Shown here: positions 1-5,566 of the stretch, piece by piece | How the letters are laid out: every line of letters begins with the position of its first letter | How positions within the stretch are numbered: position 1 is the first letter of the stretch | Origin: an uncultured Rubrobacteraceae bacterium | GTDB taxonomy: Bacteria; Actinomycetota; Rubrobacteria; Rubrobacterales; Rubrobacteraceae | DNA: 6,120 nucleotides | Assembly: GCA_902805985.1 (NCBI GenBank) | Contig: CADCUW010000262.1 | Coordinates: 1 to 6,120 of the forward strand | Direction of reading: 5' to 3' | Notes under the pieces: model-generated | The model's input: only the letters and a program-made list of their open reading frames with translations | The model's database searches: none | Told to the model about the DNA's origin: nothing | Translations under genes and position numbers: made by a program

Positions 1-254
1 GCGGCGACAGAGACTCCGGCATCGGGCCGGGATCTCAGCGCCGCCGCCGGCTCTTCCTCCATCCCTATCGGACCGCCCGACGGCCGGACGGAGACGTTGG
101 AGGGCGCGTCGGCACCGAGGTGTGGGCCGATCTCCGCCTCCGGTCCCACGAGGAAGATCTCATCCCCCGGAAGCCTGCGTGCGGCGGCGAGGACGCCAGC
201 GACGATCTCCCCCGGGGCGTTATCGCCGCCGAGGGCGTCTACGGCGAGGCGCAA
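1..254 (-). CDS. plsX: Phosphate acyltransferase PlsX, N-terminal part (3' end outside window)
   Basis: PlsX interconverts acyl-ACP and acyl-phosphate, which feeds PlsY in the first acylation of glycerol-3-phosphate; it is a peripheral membrane enzyme. The reading frame on the minus strand from a TTG codon at 254-252 stays open to the window edge (84 full codons). It begins [15 protein letters not shown], matching the family's opening DAMGGDxxP signature (here residues 6-14, with Leu for Met), and continues with [10 protein letters not shown] (33-42) and the IGMEEEP stretch (63-69) that aligns with the family's conserved second block. No ATG or GTG in the frame would keep the opening signature, so TTG is the likely start. 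The ribosome binding site is weak: GGACGGAG ends only two bases before TTG. It begins 22 bases after the rpmF stop, the common rpmF-plsX order that usually leads into fab genes. The identification is firm; the start is fairly sure. Confidence 0.9.
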   Translation of the reverse strand, partial: MRLAVDALGGDNAPGEIVAGVLAAARRLPGDEIFLVGPEAEIGPHLGADAPSNVSVRPSGGPIGMEEEPAAALRSRPDAGVSVA

Positions 255-276
255 CGCTCCGTCCGGAGGGCTTCGG

Positions 277-462
277 TTACTCCGCGGCCTCTACGGCGAC
301 CGCCGTACGGCCCTTGTAGTAGCCGCAGTTCGCGCAGACCCGGTGCGAGAGGTGGGGCTCTGCGCAGTTGGGACAGGCCTGAATGCCGGGGCCCGCCAGC
401 GCGTGGTGGGCGCGCCTGAGGTTCCTGCGGGCCTTGGACGTCTTCTTCTTCGGTACCGCCAT
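277..462 (-). CDS. rpmF: 50S ribosomal protein L32
   Basis: This is a structural protein of the large ribosomal subunit. The 61-residue product starts [20 protein letters not shown], the basic N-terminal tail typical of L32, and carries two CxxC pairs at C30/C33 and C43/C46. These form the zinc ribbon of the zinc-binding (C+) version of L32, so this is not the zinc-free paralogue made under zinc limitation. The ATG is preceded by a perfect GGAGGT six bases upstream, the strongest ribosome binding site in the window, as expected of a highly expressed gene. A DUF177 gene precedes it and plsX follows 22 bases later. Possible own promoter and leader hairpin lie in the 153-base gap upstream. Confidence 0.97.
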   Translation of the reverse strand: MAVPKKKTSKARRNLRRAHHALAGPGIQACPNCAEPHLSHRVCANCGYYKGRTAVAVEAAE

Positions 463-468
463 GATGCT

Positions 469-474
469 ACCTCC
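469..474 (-). promoter_or_regulatory. Ribosome binding site of rpmF
   Basis: GGAGGT on the minus strand lies six bases before the ATG of rpmF. It is a near-perfect Shine-Dalgarno sequence and stands out against the weak sites of the neighbouring genes. It fixes the rpmF start. Confidence 0.85.
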
Positions 475-529
475 GCTCGCTCTTGAAATATCGCTCCGCC
501 GCCGGGGCGTCTCTGTGCTCAGATCCGAA

Positions 530-562
530 ACCGGCTCGCGCGACGGGTCGTCGCGGGCCGGT
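530..562 (-). promoter_or_regulatory. GC-rich two-part hairpin in the rpmF leader
   Basis: On the minus strand an outer stem ACCGGC/GCCGGT (six pairs) encloses a small asymmetric internal loop (CC against GCGA) and a perfect inner stem GCGACG/CGTCGC closed by a three-base loop. It lies in the DUF177-rpmF intergenic gap, just downstream of the candidate -10 box, so it would sit at the extreme 5' end of an rpmF transcript. There is no run of T after it, so it does not look like an intrinsic terminator. A leader structure, an RNA-stabilising 5' cap hairpin, or a protein-binding site for autoregulation are all possible. The pairing is seen directly; the role is inference. Confidence 0.45.
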
Positions 563-564
563 CG

Positions 565-592
565 AGAATATAACCTACTTTGCTATCTCCAA
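565..592 (-). promoter_or_regulatory. Possible promoter for rpmF-plsX
   Basis: In the AT-richest patch of the intergenic region the minus strand shows TTGGAG (587-592) as a possible -35. It is followed by overlapping -10 candidates, TATATT (567-572, spacing 14) and TATTCT (565-570, spacing 16). Either would start transcription near 555-562 and give a leader of about 95 bases before rpmF. The -35 match is only partial and the first spacing is short, so this is a tentative call. Read-through from the upstream genes is also likely. Confidence 0.35.
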
Positions 593-615
593 CCACATCT
601 TTGGCCCCCCGTTGC

Positions 616-1074
616 CTAGAAACCGGAGACGGAGATGTCGTCGAGGCCCCGCCACCGCGGGTCGACCTCGTCGCCTTCGTCCGAGGGGCGCACGGGCTCC
701 GTGCCCTCCTTGAAGACCTGCATCGGAACCTCGTTCGGCAGCGTCCGCGCGGCGTAGCGCTTCAGGTCGAGCGTCCAGTCCTCAACGGCGAGCTCCTCGT
801 CGTCGGGCCCGGCGAGAAGCTCGGAGTCGCGGAACTCCAGCCGCAGCTCCATGGGATCCAGGGTCCTGTCGCAGGTGGTGGCGACTACGGTGGTGATCCG
901 CAGGTCGAGGTGGAGACCCTCGGAGACCTTCGTGACGGCGACGTCCGCCTCGGCGTGGGTGACCTCGTGGTGGCGGCCGTAGAGGTCGAAGGGTTCCGCC
1001 TCGAACTCGGCGTGGATCTCGTGCCGGTCGCCAACCTCTGAGCCGGGCTTTCTCAGGGGAATACGGTTGTTCAT
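616..1074 (-). CDS. DUF177/YceD family protein with most family cysteines lost
   Basis: Members of the DUF177 (YceD) family are nearly always encoded just before rpmF and are linked to 23S rRNA and ribosome accumulation; the biochemistry is not well defined. Family features here are the opening IPLRKPGS (residues 5-12), the segment VSEGLHLDLRITTVVATTCDRTLDPMEL (50-77, listed in family alignment as the CxRC region), and the closing DPRW (138-141). The usual CxRC pair is reduced to C68 with Thr at 71. The C-terminal cysteine cluster, normally of CxxLCxxCG type, is absent, replaced by an acidic stretch (122-137). C68 is therefore the only cysteine in the 152 residues. The ATG at 1074 has no clear ribosome binding site and begins 19 bases after the stop of the coiled-coil gene. 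The identification rests on position plus partial sequence match. Confidence 0.82.
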   Translation of the reverse strand: MNNRIPLRKPGSEVGDRHEIHAEFEAEPFDLYGRHHEVTHAEADVAVTKVSEGLHLDLRITTVVATTCDRTLDPMELRLEFRDSELLAGPDDEELAVEDWTLDLKRYAARTLPNEVPMQVFKEGTEPVRPSDEGDEVDPRWRGLDDISVSGF

Positions 1075-1093
1075 GGGGCTAGTCTACCGCTTG

Positions 1094-1549
1094 TTACTGT
1101 TCCTGCACGCCCTGCAGTTTCGTGCGGCCGCGCTGCACCGCTTCGAGAAGTTTGCCGAGGTTGTCCTCCAGGTTGGCGAGCACCTCGTCGGCGTAGTCTT
1201 CGGCGCCGAGGCGTATCTCGCGCTCGCGGCGGCGGGCGTCCTCCATGATCTCAGCGCTCCGCTTCTCGGCGCGCTTGAGGACCTCTTCCTCTGAGGTGAT
1301 CTTCTCGGCCTCGTCCTGGGCGCTGCGGATGATGCGGTCGGACTCTGAGCGGGCCTCGTCCAGCATGGCCTGGCGCTCCTTGACGATCCAACGCGCCTGC
1401 TTGAGCTCCTCGGGGATCGTCTGGCGCATCTGGTCGATGATATCGAAGGCGGCGTCGCGGTCTACCATCGCCGTGTTGCCGAAGCCCGGGAAGCTCCGGG
1501 CGTCCTCGACCAGCTCTTCCAACCTGTCTATGAGTACCAGTACGTCCAT
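1094..1549 (-). CDS. DivIVA/SepIVA-like coiled-coil protein
   Basis: From the ATG at 1549 the product has 151 residues. A short N-terminal segment (MDVLVLIDRLEELVEDARS) is followed by a conserved-looking block rich in D, I and M. From about residue 45 there is a long charged, Ala/Glu/Arg-rich heptad-like helix that runs nearly to the end, which predicts a coiled coil. There is no signal peptide or membrane segment. The layout and the place between coaD and the DUF177 gene match the mycobacterial septum protein SepIVA, a DivIVA-like protein needed for division and envelope growth. A cytoplasmic scaffold at the septum or growing pole is the likely role, by analogy. A TTG at 1558, in frame and three codons upstream, is an alternative start: AAGGA lies five bases before the TTG, while GAGG lies nine bases before the ATG. 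The name SepIVA is not certain in this lineage; older annotation may call such proteins ATP synthase B-like. Confidence 0.8.
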   Translation of the reverse strand: MDVLVLIDRLEELVEDARSFPGFGNTAMVDRDAAFDIIDQMRQTIPEELKQARWIVKERQAMLDEARSESDRIIRSAQDEAEKITSEEEVLKRAEKRSAEIMEDARRREREIRLGAEDYADEVLANLEDNLGKLLEAVQRGRTKLQGVQEQ

Positions 1550-1571
1550 CTTCGGCAACCTCGTCCTTTGC

Positions 1572-2621
1572 TTACGATCCCTGTATCTTACCGTCCGAAC
1601 CTGAATAAATCTGCCGTACGGACTCTAGTATGCCGTCGGGCACCAGCCCGCGCACGTCGCCGCCGTGCCAGGTGATCTCCCTGACCGCGCTGGAGCTCAG
1701 GAAACTGTGCTCGGATGCGGCCATGATGAACACCGTCTCGATCTCGGACGACAGGGTCCTGTTGAGCTGCGCCTGCTCGAACTCGGACTCGAAGTCCGAG
1801 ACGGCTCTCAGGCCCTTCACGATGGCCCCCGCGCCCTGCTCCCGGGCGAAGTCCACCAGCAGCCCCTCCATGACCTCGACCGAGACGTTCTCGATGTCGG
1901 CGGTGACCTTCTCGATGAGCCCTGCCCGCTCGATGGCCGATAACCGCGGGGTCTTGCGCGTGTTGGCGCCCACGGCGACGACGACGTGGTCGAAGATCCT
2001 GGCCGACCTGCGGATGATGTCGAGGTGCCCGCTGGTTACGGGGTCGAAGCTCCCCGGACAGACGGCCACCCGCTTTGTCAACTCGGACCTCTCAAATACG
2101 GTAACGAACGTGCCCCCGTAGCGGCGCGTTGACCCCTTCCTGCCAAACACATCCTCCGGCGGCGCCTCGCCGCCCTCGATCACGACCCGGCCCCCAGGGA
2201 CGAGCAACGCTCCGAGCCGGTCGAGGATGCCCCCTACCTCCGACCGGCCGATTCTATAGGGCGGGTCCGCGAAGATCAAATCGAAACGCCGCTCCTGTCC
2301 GGCCAGCCTCTCAACCACCCGCCCCACGTCCCCCGCCACGACCTCGGCCCGATCCTCAAAGCCGGTCTTCTTCAAGTTCTCCGAGATCGTCCCCCTTGCG
2401 GCCCGGTCCTTCTCCACGAAGACCGCCCGCCCCAGGCCGCGGCTGAGCGCCTCGATGCCGAGAGCGCCCGTCCCGGCGTAGAGGTCGAGGACGTCTCCCC
2501 CGTCGAAGAACTGGCCCAAGGAGTTGAAGACGGCCTCGCGCACCCGATCCCCGGTCGGGCGGACGCCCTTTGGCACCGGGGCGAGGCGGACGCCGCCGGC
2601 GGTGCCGGCTATCACCCTCAC
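1572..2621 (-). CDS. rsmD-coaD: Fused RsmD 16S rRNA methyltransferase and CoaD phosphopantetheine adenylyltransferase
   Basis: One open frame of 349 residues from a GTG at 2621 encodes two complete enzymes. Residues 1-180 are RsmD, which methylates N2 of G966 of 16S rRNA: it opens MRVIAGTAGG, has the RPTGDRVREAVFNSL block (21-35), the SAM-binding DLYAGTGALGIEALSRG (46-62) and the catalytic ADPPY (118-122). Residues 181-349 are CoaD, which joins AMP from ATP to 4'-phosphopantetheine as the penultimate step of CoA synthesis. It shows GSFDPVTSGH (190-199) with the nucleotidyltransferase TxGH motif, the KGLRAVSDFE block (269-278) and LSSS (308-311). CoaD length (169) is normal. There is no linker beyond a few residues. 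The start is set by GGGAG seven bases before the GTG, which comes four bases after the recG stop. An in-frame GTG at 2678 would add only a Ser-rich shadow of the recG end. An internal TTG at 2081 may also start free CoaD. Confidence 0.92.
   Translation of the reverse strand: MRVIAGTAGGVRLAPVPKGVRPTGDRVREAVFNSLGQFFDGGDVLDLYAGTGALGIEALSRGLGRAVFVEKDRAARGTISENLKKTGFEDRAEVVAGDVGRVVERLAGQERRFDLIFADPPYRIGRSEVGGILDRLGALLVPGGRVVIEGGEAPPEDVFGRKGSTRRYGGTFVTVFERSELTKRVAVCPGSFDPVTSGHLDIIRRSARIFDHVVVAVGANTRKTPRLSAIERAGLIEKVTADIENVSVEVMEGLLVDFAREQGAGAIVKGLRAVSDFESEFEQAQLNRTLSSEIETVFIMAASEHSFLSSSAVREITWHGGDVRGLVPDGILESVRQIYSGSDGKIQGS
2088..2092 (-). promoter_or_regulatory. Possible internal ribosome binding site for separate CoaD
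   Basis: AGAGG on the minus strand lies six bases before an in-frame TTG (2081-2079), exactly where a stand-alone CoaD would begin (MTKRVAVCPGSFDP). It could allow free CoaD to be made alongside the fusion. It could also be chance, since the same bases encode Glu-Arg-Ser of the RsmD tail. Confidence 0.4.
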
Positions 2622-2625
2622 CGGG

Positions 2626-4770
2626 CTACTCCCGGAAGAGCCACTCGACGTTTGAGCCGAGGAGCTCCCGGATCTCACGCCGCAGCGGCCTGTGGTCCGG
2701 GCGCTTGAGGGTCGGGTCTTTGGCGACGAGCGCGAAGGCCTCGCGCCTGGCCTCGACGAGCACGTCGATGTCCCGCAGGAGCTTCGCCACCTTCAGGTCC
2801 GGCATCCCGCTCTGGCGGCTCCCGAAGAGGGTCCCCTCGCCCCGGATGGCGAGGTCCACCTCCGAGAGCTTGAAGCCGTCCTGATGTTCTTCTAAGGCCT
2901 CAAGACGCTTGAGCGAGTCGTCGGTCTTCGGCTCCCCGACGAGAAAGCACTTCGGGGGGTGGAGCCCCCGGCAGACCCGGCCGCGGAGCTGGTGGAGCTG
3001 GGAGAGGCCGAACCGTTCGGCTCCCTCTATGACGATCGCGCTCGCGTTCGGGACGTCCACCCCGACCTCGACGACGACGGTCGCGACGAGGACGTCGGTC
3101 CTCCTCTCGCGGAAGTCGGCCATCGCCTCGCGCTTCTCCTGCGCCTTCATCCGGCCGTGCAGAAGTCCGACGCTCCTATCGGGGAAGATCTCGTGCTCCA
3201 GCTCCTCCTTGAGCTCCTCCGCGGCCCGCACGTCTTCGAGCGCCTCGGACTCCTCGACGAGGGGGCAGATCACGTACGCCTGCCGCCCTCCTTCGAGCTC
3301 GCGCCTGACCTCCTCGTAGGCCTCGATGCGCTCTGCGGGGTCGACGATGCGTGTCTCGACGGGCTTCCTGCCGGGGGGCAGCTCGTCGATGATGGAGACC
3401 TCGAGGTCCCCGTAGAGCGTGAGGGAGAGCGTCCTCGGTATGGGTGTTGCGGTCATGACGAGCGTGTCGGGGGTCTTGCCCTTCTCCCTGAAGACGGTTC
3501 GCTGGCCGACCCCGAAACGGTGCTGCTCGTCGACGACGACGAGGGAGAGGTCCCTGAACTCCACGCCCTTCTGTATGAGCGCGTGCGTGCCGACGACGAC
3601 GTGCGCCTCCCCTTCGGCCACCCGCCGCAGCGTCTCACGCCGCTCGGCGGCGCCCTGGGATCCGGTCAGCAGCACGACGTTGAGGGGAAGGTCGGCGAGG
3701 GCCGCGGACATCGAGAGGAAGTGCTGTTCGGCGAGGACCTCGGTCGGGGCCATGATCGCGCCCTGGCCCCCGGACTCGACCGCCGTCAAGAGGGCGGCGA
3801 CGGCGACGACGGTCTTGCCGCTCCCGACGTCGCCCTGCAAGAGGCGGCGCATCGGCTTCTCGAGGCGCATGTCGGCGAGGACCTCCTCGATGACCCGCTC
3901 CTGCGCCCCGGTCAGCCCGAAAGAGAGGTTCTTCAAAAACGGGTTGAGCAGGCGTCCGTCGCCCCCGTGCCTGGCGCCGTGCTCGGTCTTGTCGAGGCGG
4001 GCCTTGCGGGCGGCGAGGCCGGTCTGGATCAGGAAGAGCTCGTGGAAGACGAGGCGGCGCATGGCGGCGCGCAGGCGCGGTCTGTCCTCCGGGAAGTGGA
4101 CCTCGTGGACGGCGTCGTGCAAATTCGGCAGGTCGTGGCGGGCGAGAAGGTCGGCCGGCAGGGGGTCGAGGACGTGCCCGGCGGCGTCGAGGGCGCGGTG
4201 GATCAGGGCCCGCAGCCTCCGCGCCTGGATGTCCTTGTTGGCCGGGTAGATGGGGACGAACCGGCCGGCGTGCGGCCCCTCGTCAGCCCTGCCGTCCTCG
4301 TCCACGACCTCGATGCTCTTGGCGACGAGCTGTATCCCGTAGCGGCTCTGGACCTCGCCGGAGACCATGACGCGGGTCTCCGGCTGCAGGCCCTTCGCCA
4401 TCCAGGAGCGGCCCCAGACCGTGACCGGCAGGTAGCCCGTGCCGTCGTAGAGCTGGGCCGTAAAGCCCGGGGCGCGTCCGCGTACCGGCCGGCCGAGAGG
4501 ACGGGTGCTCACCACGCGCCCGACGACCGTCGCCTTCTCGCCGACGCGCAGGTCGCCGATCGTCTTTACGTTCGAGAGGTCCTCGTGGCGGGAGGGGTAG
4601 TGCGAGATCATGTCCGCCACGCTCGCGACCCCGAGGTCCTTTAGCGCCGCCTCTATCCTGGGCCCCACCCCCGGCAACTCCCTCACGGGCCTCGCCCGAA
4701 GCTCGGTCAGCGGCGTCCTTTGCCCGGCGCTCGTCTCCGACGCGGCTTCCCTAGAGGTGGGCCACGCCAT
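2626..4770 (-). CDS. recG: ATP-dependent DNA helicase RecG
   Basis: RecG is a double-stranded DNA translocase that remodels stalled forks, Holliday junctions and R-loops in the cytoplasm. From the ATG at 4770 it has 714 residues, a normal length. In order: an N-terminal region with LPGVGPRIEAALKDLGV (32-48), the OB-fold wedge domain (about 70-160), Walker A GDVGSGKT (313-320), DEQHRFG (414-420, the RecG form of motif II), TATPIPRTL (440-448), LHGRM (537-541), VVVEVGVDVPNA (565-576), motif VI QLHQLRGRVCRG (591-602) and the C-terminal TRG region with IRGEGTLFGSRQSGMPDLKVA (642-662). Motif VI has Cys600 where the family normally has Gly. The start is uncertain: the ATG overlaps the end of degV by 20 bases and has only a GGGGG three bases upstream; a GTG at 4806 is in frame too. 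The gene lies between degV and rsmD, spaced four bases from the latter. Confidence 0.96.
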   Translation of the reverse strand: MAWPTSREAASETSAGQRTPLTELRARPVRELPGVGPRIEAALKDLGVASVADMISHYPSRHEDLSNVKTIGDLRVGEKATVVGRVVSTRPLGRPVRGRAPGFTAQLYDGTGYLPVTVWGRSWMAKGLQPETRVMVSGEVQSRYGIQLVAKSIEVVDEDGRADEGPHAGRFVPIYPANKDIQARRLRALIHRALDAAGHVLDPLPADLLARHDLPNLHDAVHEVHFPEDRPRLRAAMRRLVFHELFLIQTGLAARKARLDKTEHGARHGGDGRLLNPFLKNLSFGLTGAQERVIEEVLADMRLEKPMRRLLQGDVGSGKTVVAVAALLTAVESGGQGAIMAPTEVLAEQHFLSMSAALADLPLNVVLLTGSQGAAERRETLRRVAEGEAHVVVGTHALIQKGVEFRDLSLVVVDEQHRFGVGQRTVFREKGKTPDTLVMTATPIPRTLSLTLYGDLEVSIIDELPPGRKPVETRIVDPAERIEAYEEVRRELEGGRQAYVICPLVEESEALEDVRAAEELKEELEHEIFPDRSVGLLHGRMKAQEKREAMADFRERRTDVLVATVVVEVGVDVPNASAIVIEGAERFGLSQLHQLRGRVCRGLHPPKCFLVGEPKTDDSLKRLEALEEHQDGFKLSEVDLAIRGEGTLFGSRQSGMPDLKVAKLLRDIDVLVEARREAFALVAKDPTLKRPDHRPLRREIRELLGSNVEWLFRE
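2629..2633 (-). promoter_or_regulatory. Ribosome binding site deciding the rsmD start
   Basis: GGGAG, inside the last codons of recG on the minus strand, lies seven bases before the GTG at 2621. It supports that codon over the GTG 57 bases further upstream. The overlap with the recG end suggests translational coupling. Confidence 0.65.
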
Positions 4771-5566
4771 AAGCCCCCAGGCCCACGTGCGACCCGACCA
4801 CGCCACCTATCTCGGCCACGGGCCGCCCCTCTACGCCCAACCTCTCCGCAAGCTCCGCGACCGGCTCCGGCGTCCCGATGTGGCCGAAGTACAGCGGGCG
4901 CCCCGCCTCGGCGGCGGGCTTGACCTCTTCGAGGACGGCGTTCATCTGGCGCTTGCGCCCGCGGGTGCGTTTGTGGGGCACGACCTCGCCGCCAACGAGT
5001 TTGAGGACGGGCCGCACGTCCAGGGCCGTCCCCACGAGGCGCTGGGCGCGCCCGATCCTGCCGCTCTTCGCCAGATACTCGAGGGTCCCGACCGCGAAGT
5101 ACAGGTTGCAACGCCCCGCCGCCGCCTCCGCCGCCCGCCGGACGTCCTTGAAGTCCCCGCCCTCGTCGAGAACCTTCAAGGCCTCTAGCAGGATGAGCCC
5201 GGAGCCCATCTCCGCGCTCCTGGTATCCACGACTTCTACCGGCCGCTCGACCATCTCCGCCGCCTGGCGCGCGGAGTCATAGGTGCCGCTTAACTTGCGG
5301 GAGACCGCAAGAACCAGGACGTCGTCGTAGTCGGAGAGCGACTCGTAGGCCTCCACGAAGGCACCTGCCGGCGGCTGGGAGGTGGTCGGGAAGACGTCGG
5401 TGTCGCGCAGGCGCTCGTAGAACTCCTCGTTCGACATATCCACCTTGTCCTTATAGGTCTCGTCCGACCCGAAGTGGAACGTCAGCGGCACCACCCTGAC
5501 GTCGGGACGTTCCAGCACCTCGGGCGCGAGGCTCGTCGTGGAGTCGGTGACGATCGCGGTCGTCAC
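4751..5566 (-). CDS. DegV family fatty acid-binding protein (FakB-like)
   Basis: DegV/FakB proteins hold a single fatty acid and present it to the kinase FakA, which phosphorylates the carboxylate to acyl-phosphate for PlsX and PlsY. The 271-residue product has the family marks in order: TDSTTSL (7-13), FPTTSQPPAGAF (59-70), SGTYDSA (93-99), VVDTRSAEMGSG (112-123), GTLEYLAKSGRI (160-171), a basic HKRTRGRKR segment (198-206), and the closing GSHVGLGAYGVA (258-269). The Thr/Ser at 61-63 and Ser93 fall where FakB proteins hold the fatty acid carboxylate. No signal peptide or membrane span is seen, so it is cytoplasmic. Its GTG start overlaps the fakA stop (GTGA), which implies translational coupling and fits a kinase-binding protein pair. 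The bound fatty acid cannot be told from the sequence. Confidence 0.92.
   Translation of the reverse strand: MTTAIVTDSTTSLAPEVLERPDVRVVPLTFHFGSDETYKDKVDMSNEEFYERLRDTDVFPTTSQPPAGAFVEAYESLSDYDDVLVLAVSRKLSGTYDSARQAAEMVERPVEVVDTRSAEMGSGLILLEALKVLDEGGDFKDVRRAAEAAAGRCNLYFAVGTLEYLAKSGRIGRAQRLVGTALDVRPVLKLVGGEVVPHKRTRGRKRQMNAVLEEVKPAAEAGRPLYFGHIGTPEPVAELAERLGVEGRPVAEIGGVVGSHVGLGAYGVAHL

Noticed and set aside
97..486. Plus-strand frames of 129, 99 and 65 codons over plsX and rpmF
   Set aside because: They are antisense to rpmF and the start of plsX, rich in Arg, Pro and Ser, and without recognisable motifs.
530..562. Hairpin as a rho-independent terminator of the upstream genes
   Set aside because: The stem is strong but is followed by TTTCGGATC rather than a T-run on the minus strand, and it lies downstream of the promoter-like site rather than directly after the DUF177 stop.
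580..1041. Plus-strand open frame of 153 codons opposite the DUF177 gene
   Set aside because: It is a complementary shadow of a GC-rich coding frame, with no family match and no ribosome binding site I could see. The minus-strand DUF177 reading is supported by synteny with rpmF.
2622..2678. Nineteen-residue N-terminal extension of the RsmD-CoaD protein from a GTG at 2678
   Set aside because: The extension is a Ser/Gly low-complexity read of the recG 3' end. The GTG at 2621 gives the standard MRVIAGTAGG start and has GGGAG at good spacing.
2959..4644. A plus-strand open frame of 561 codons opposite recG
   Set aside because: It lies wholly antisense to recG, whose motifs are unmistakable. Its product is a low-complexity run of D, E, G, L, R and V typical of the complementary frame of a GC-rich gene. 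No recognisable domain is present.
4771..4806. Twelve-residue extension of RecG from a GTG at 4806
   Set aside because: It overlaps degV by 56 bases with no clear ribosome binding site, and RecG homology begins well downstream. The ATG at 4770 is preferred, though not proven.
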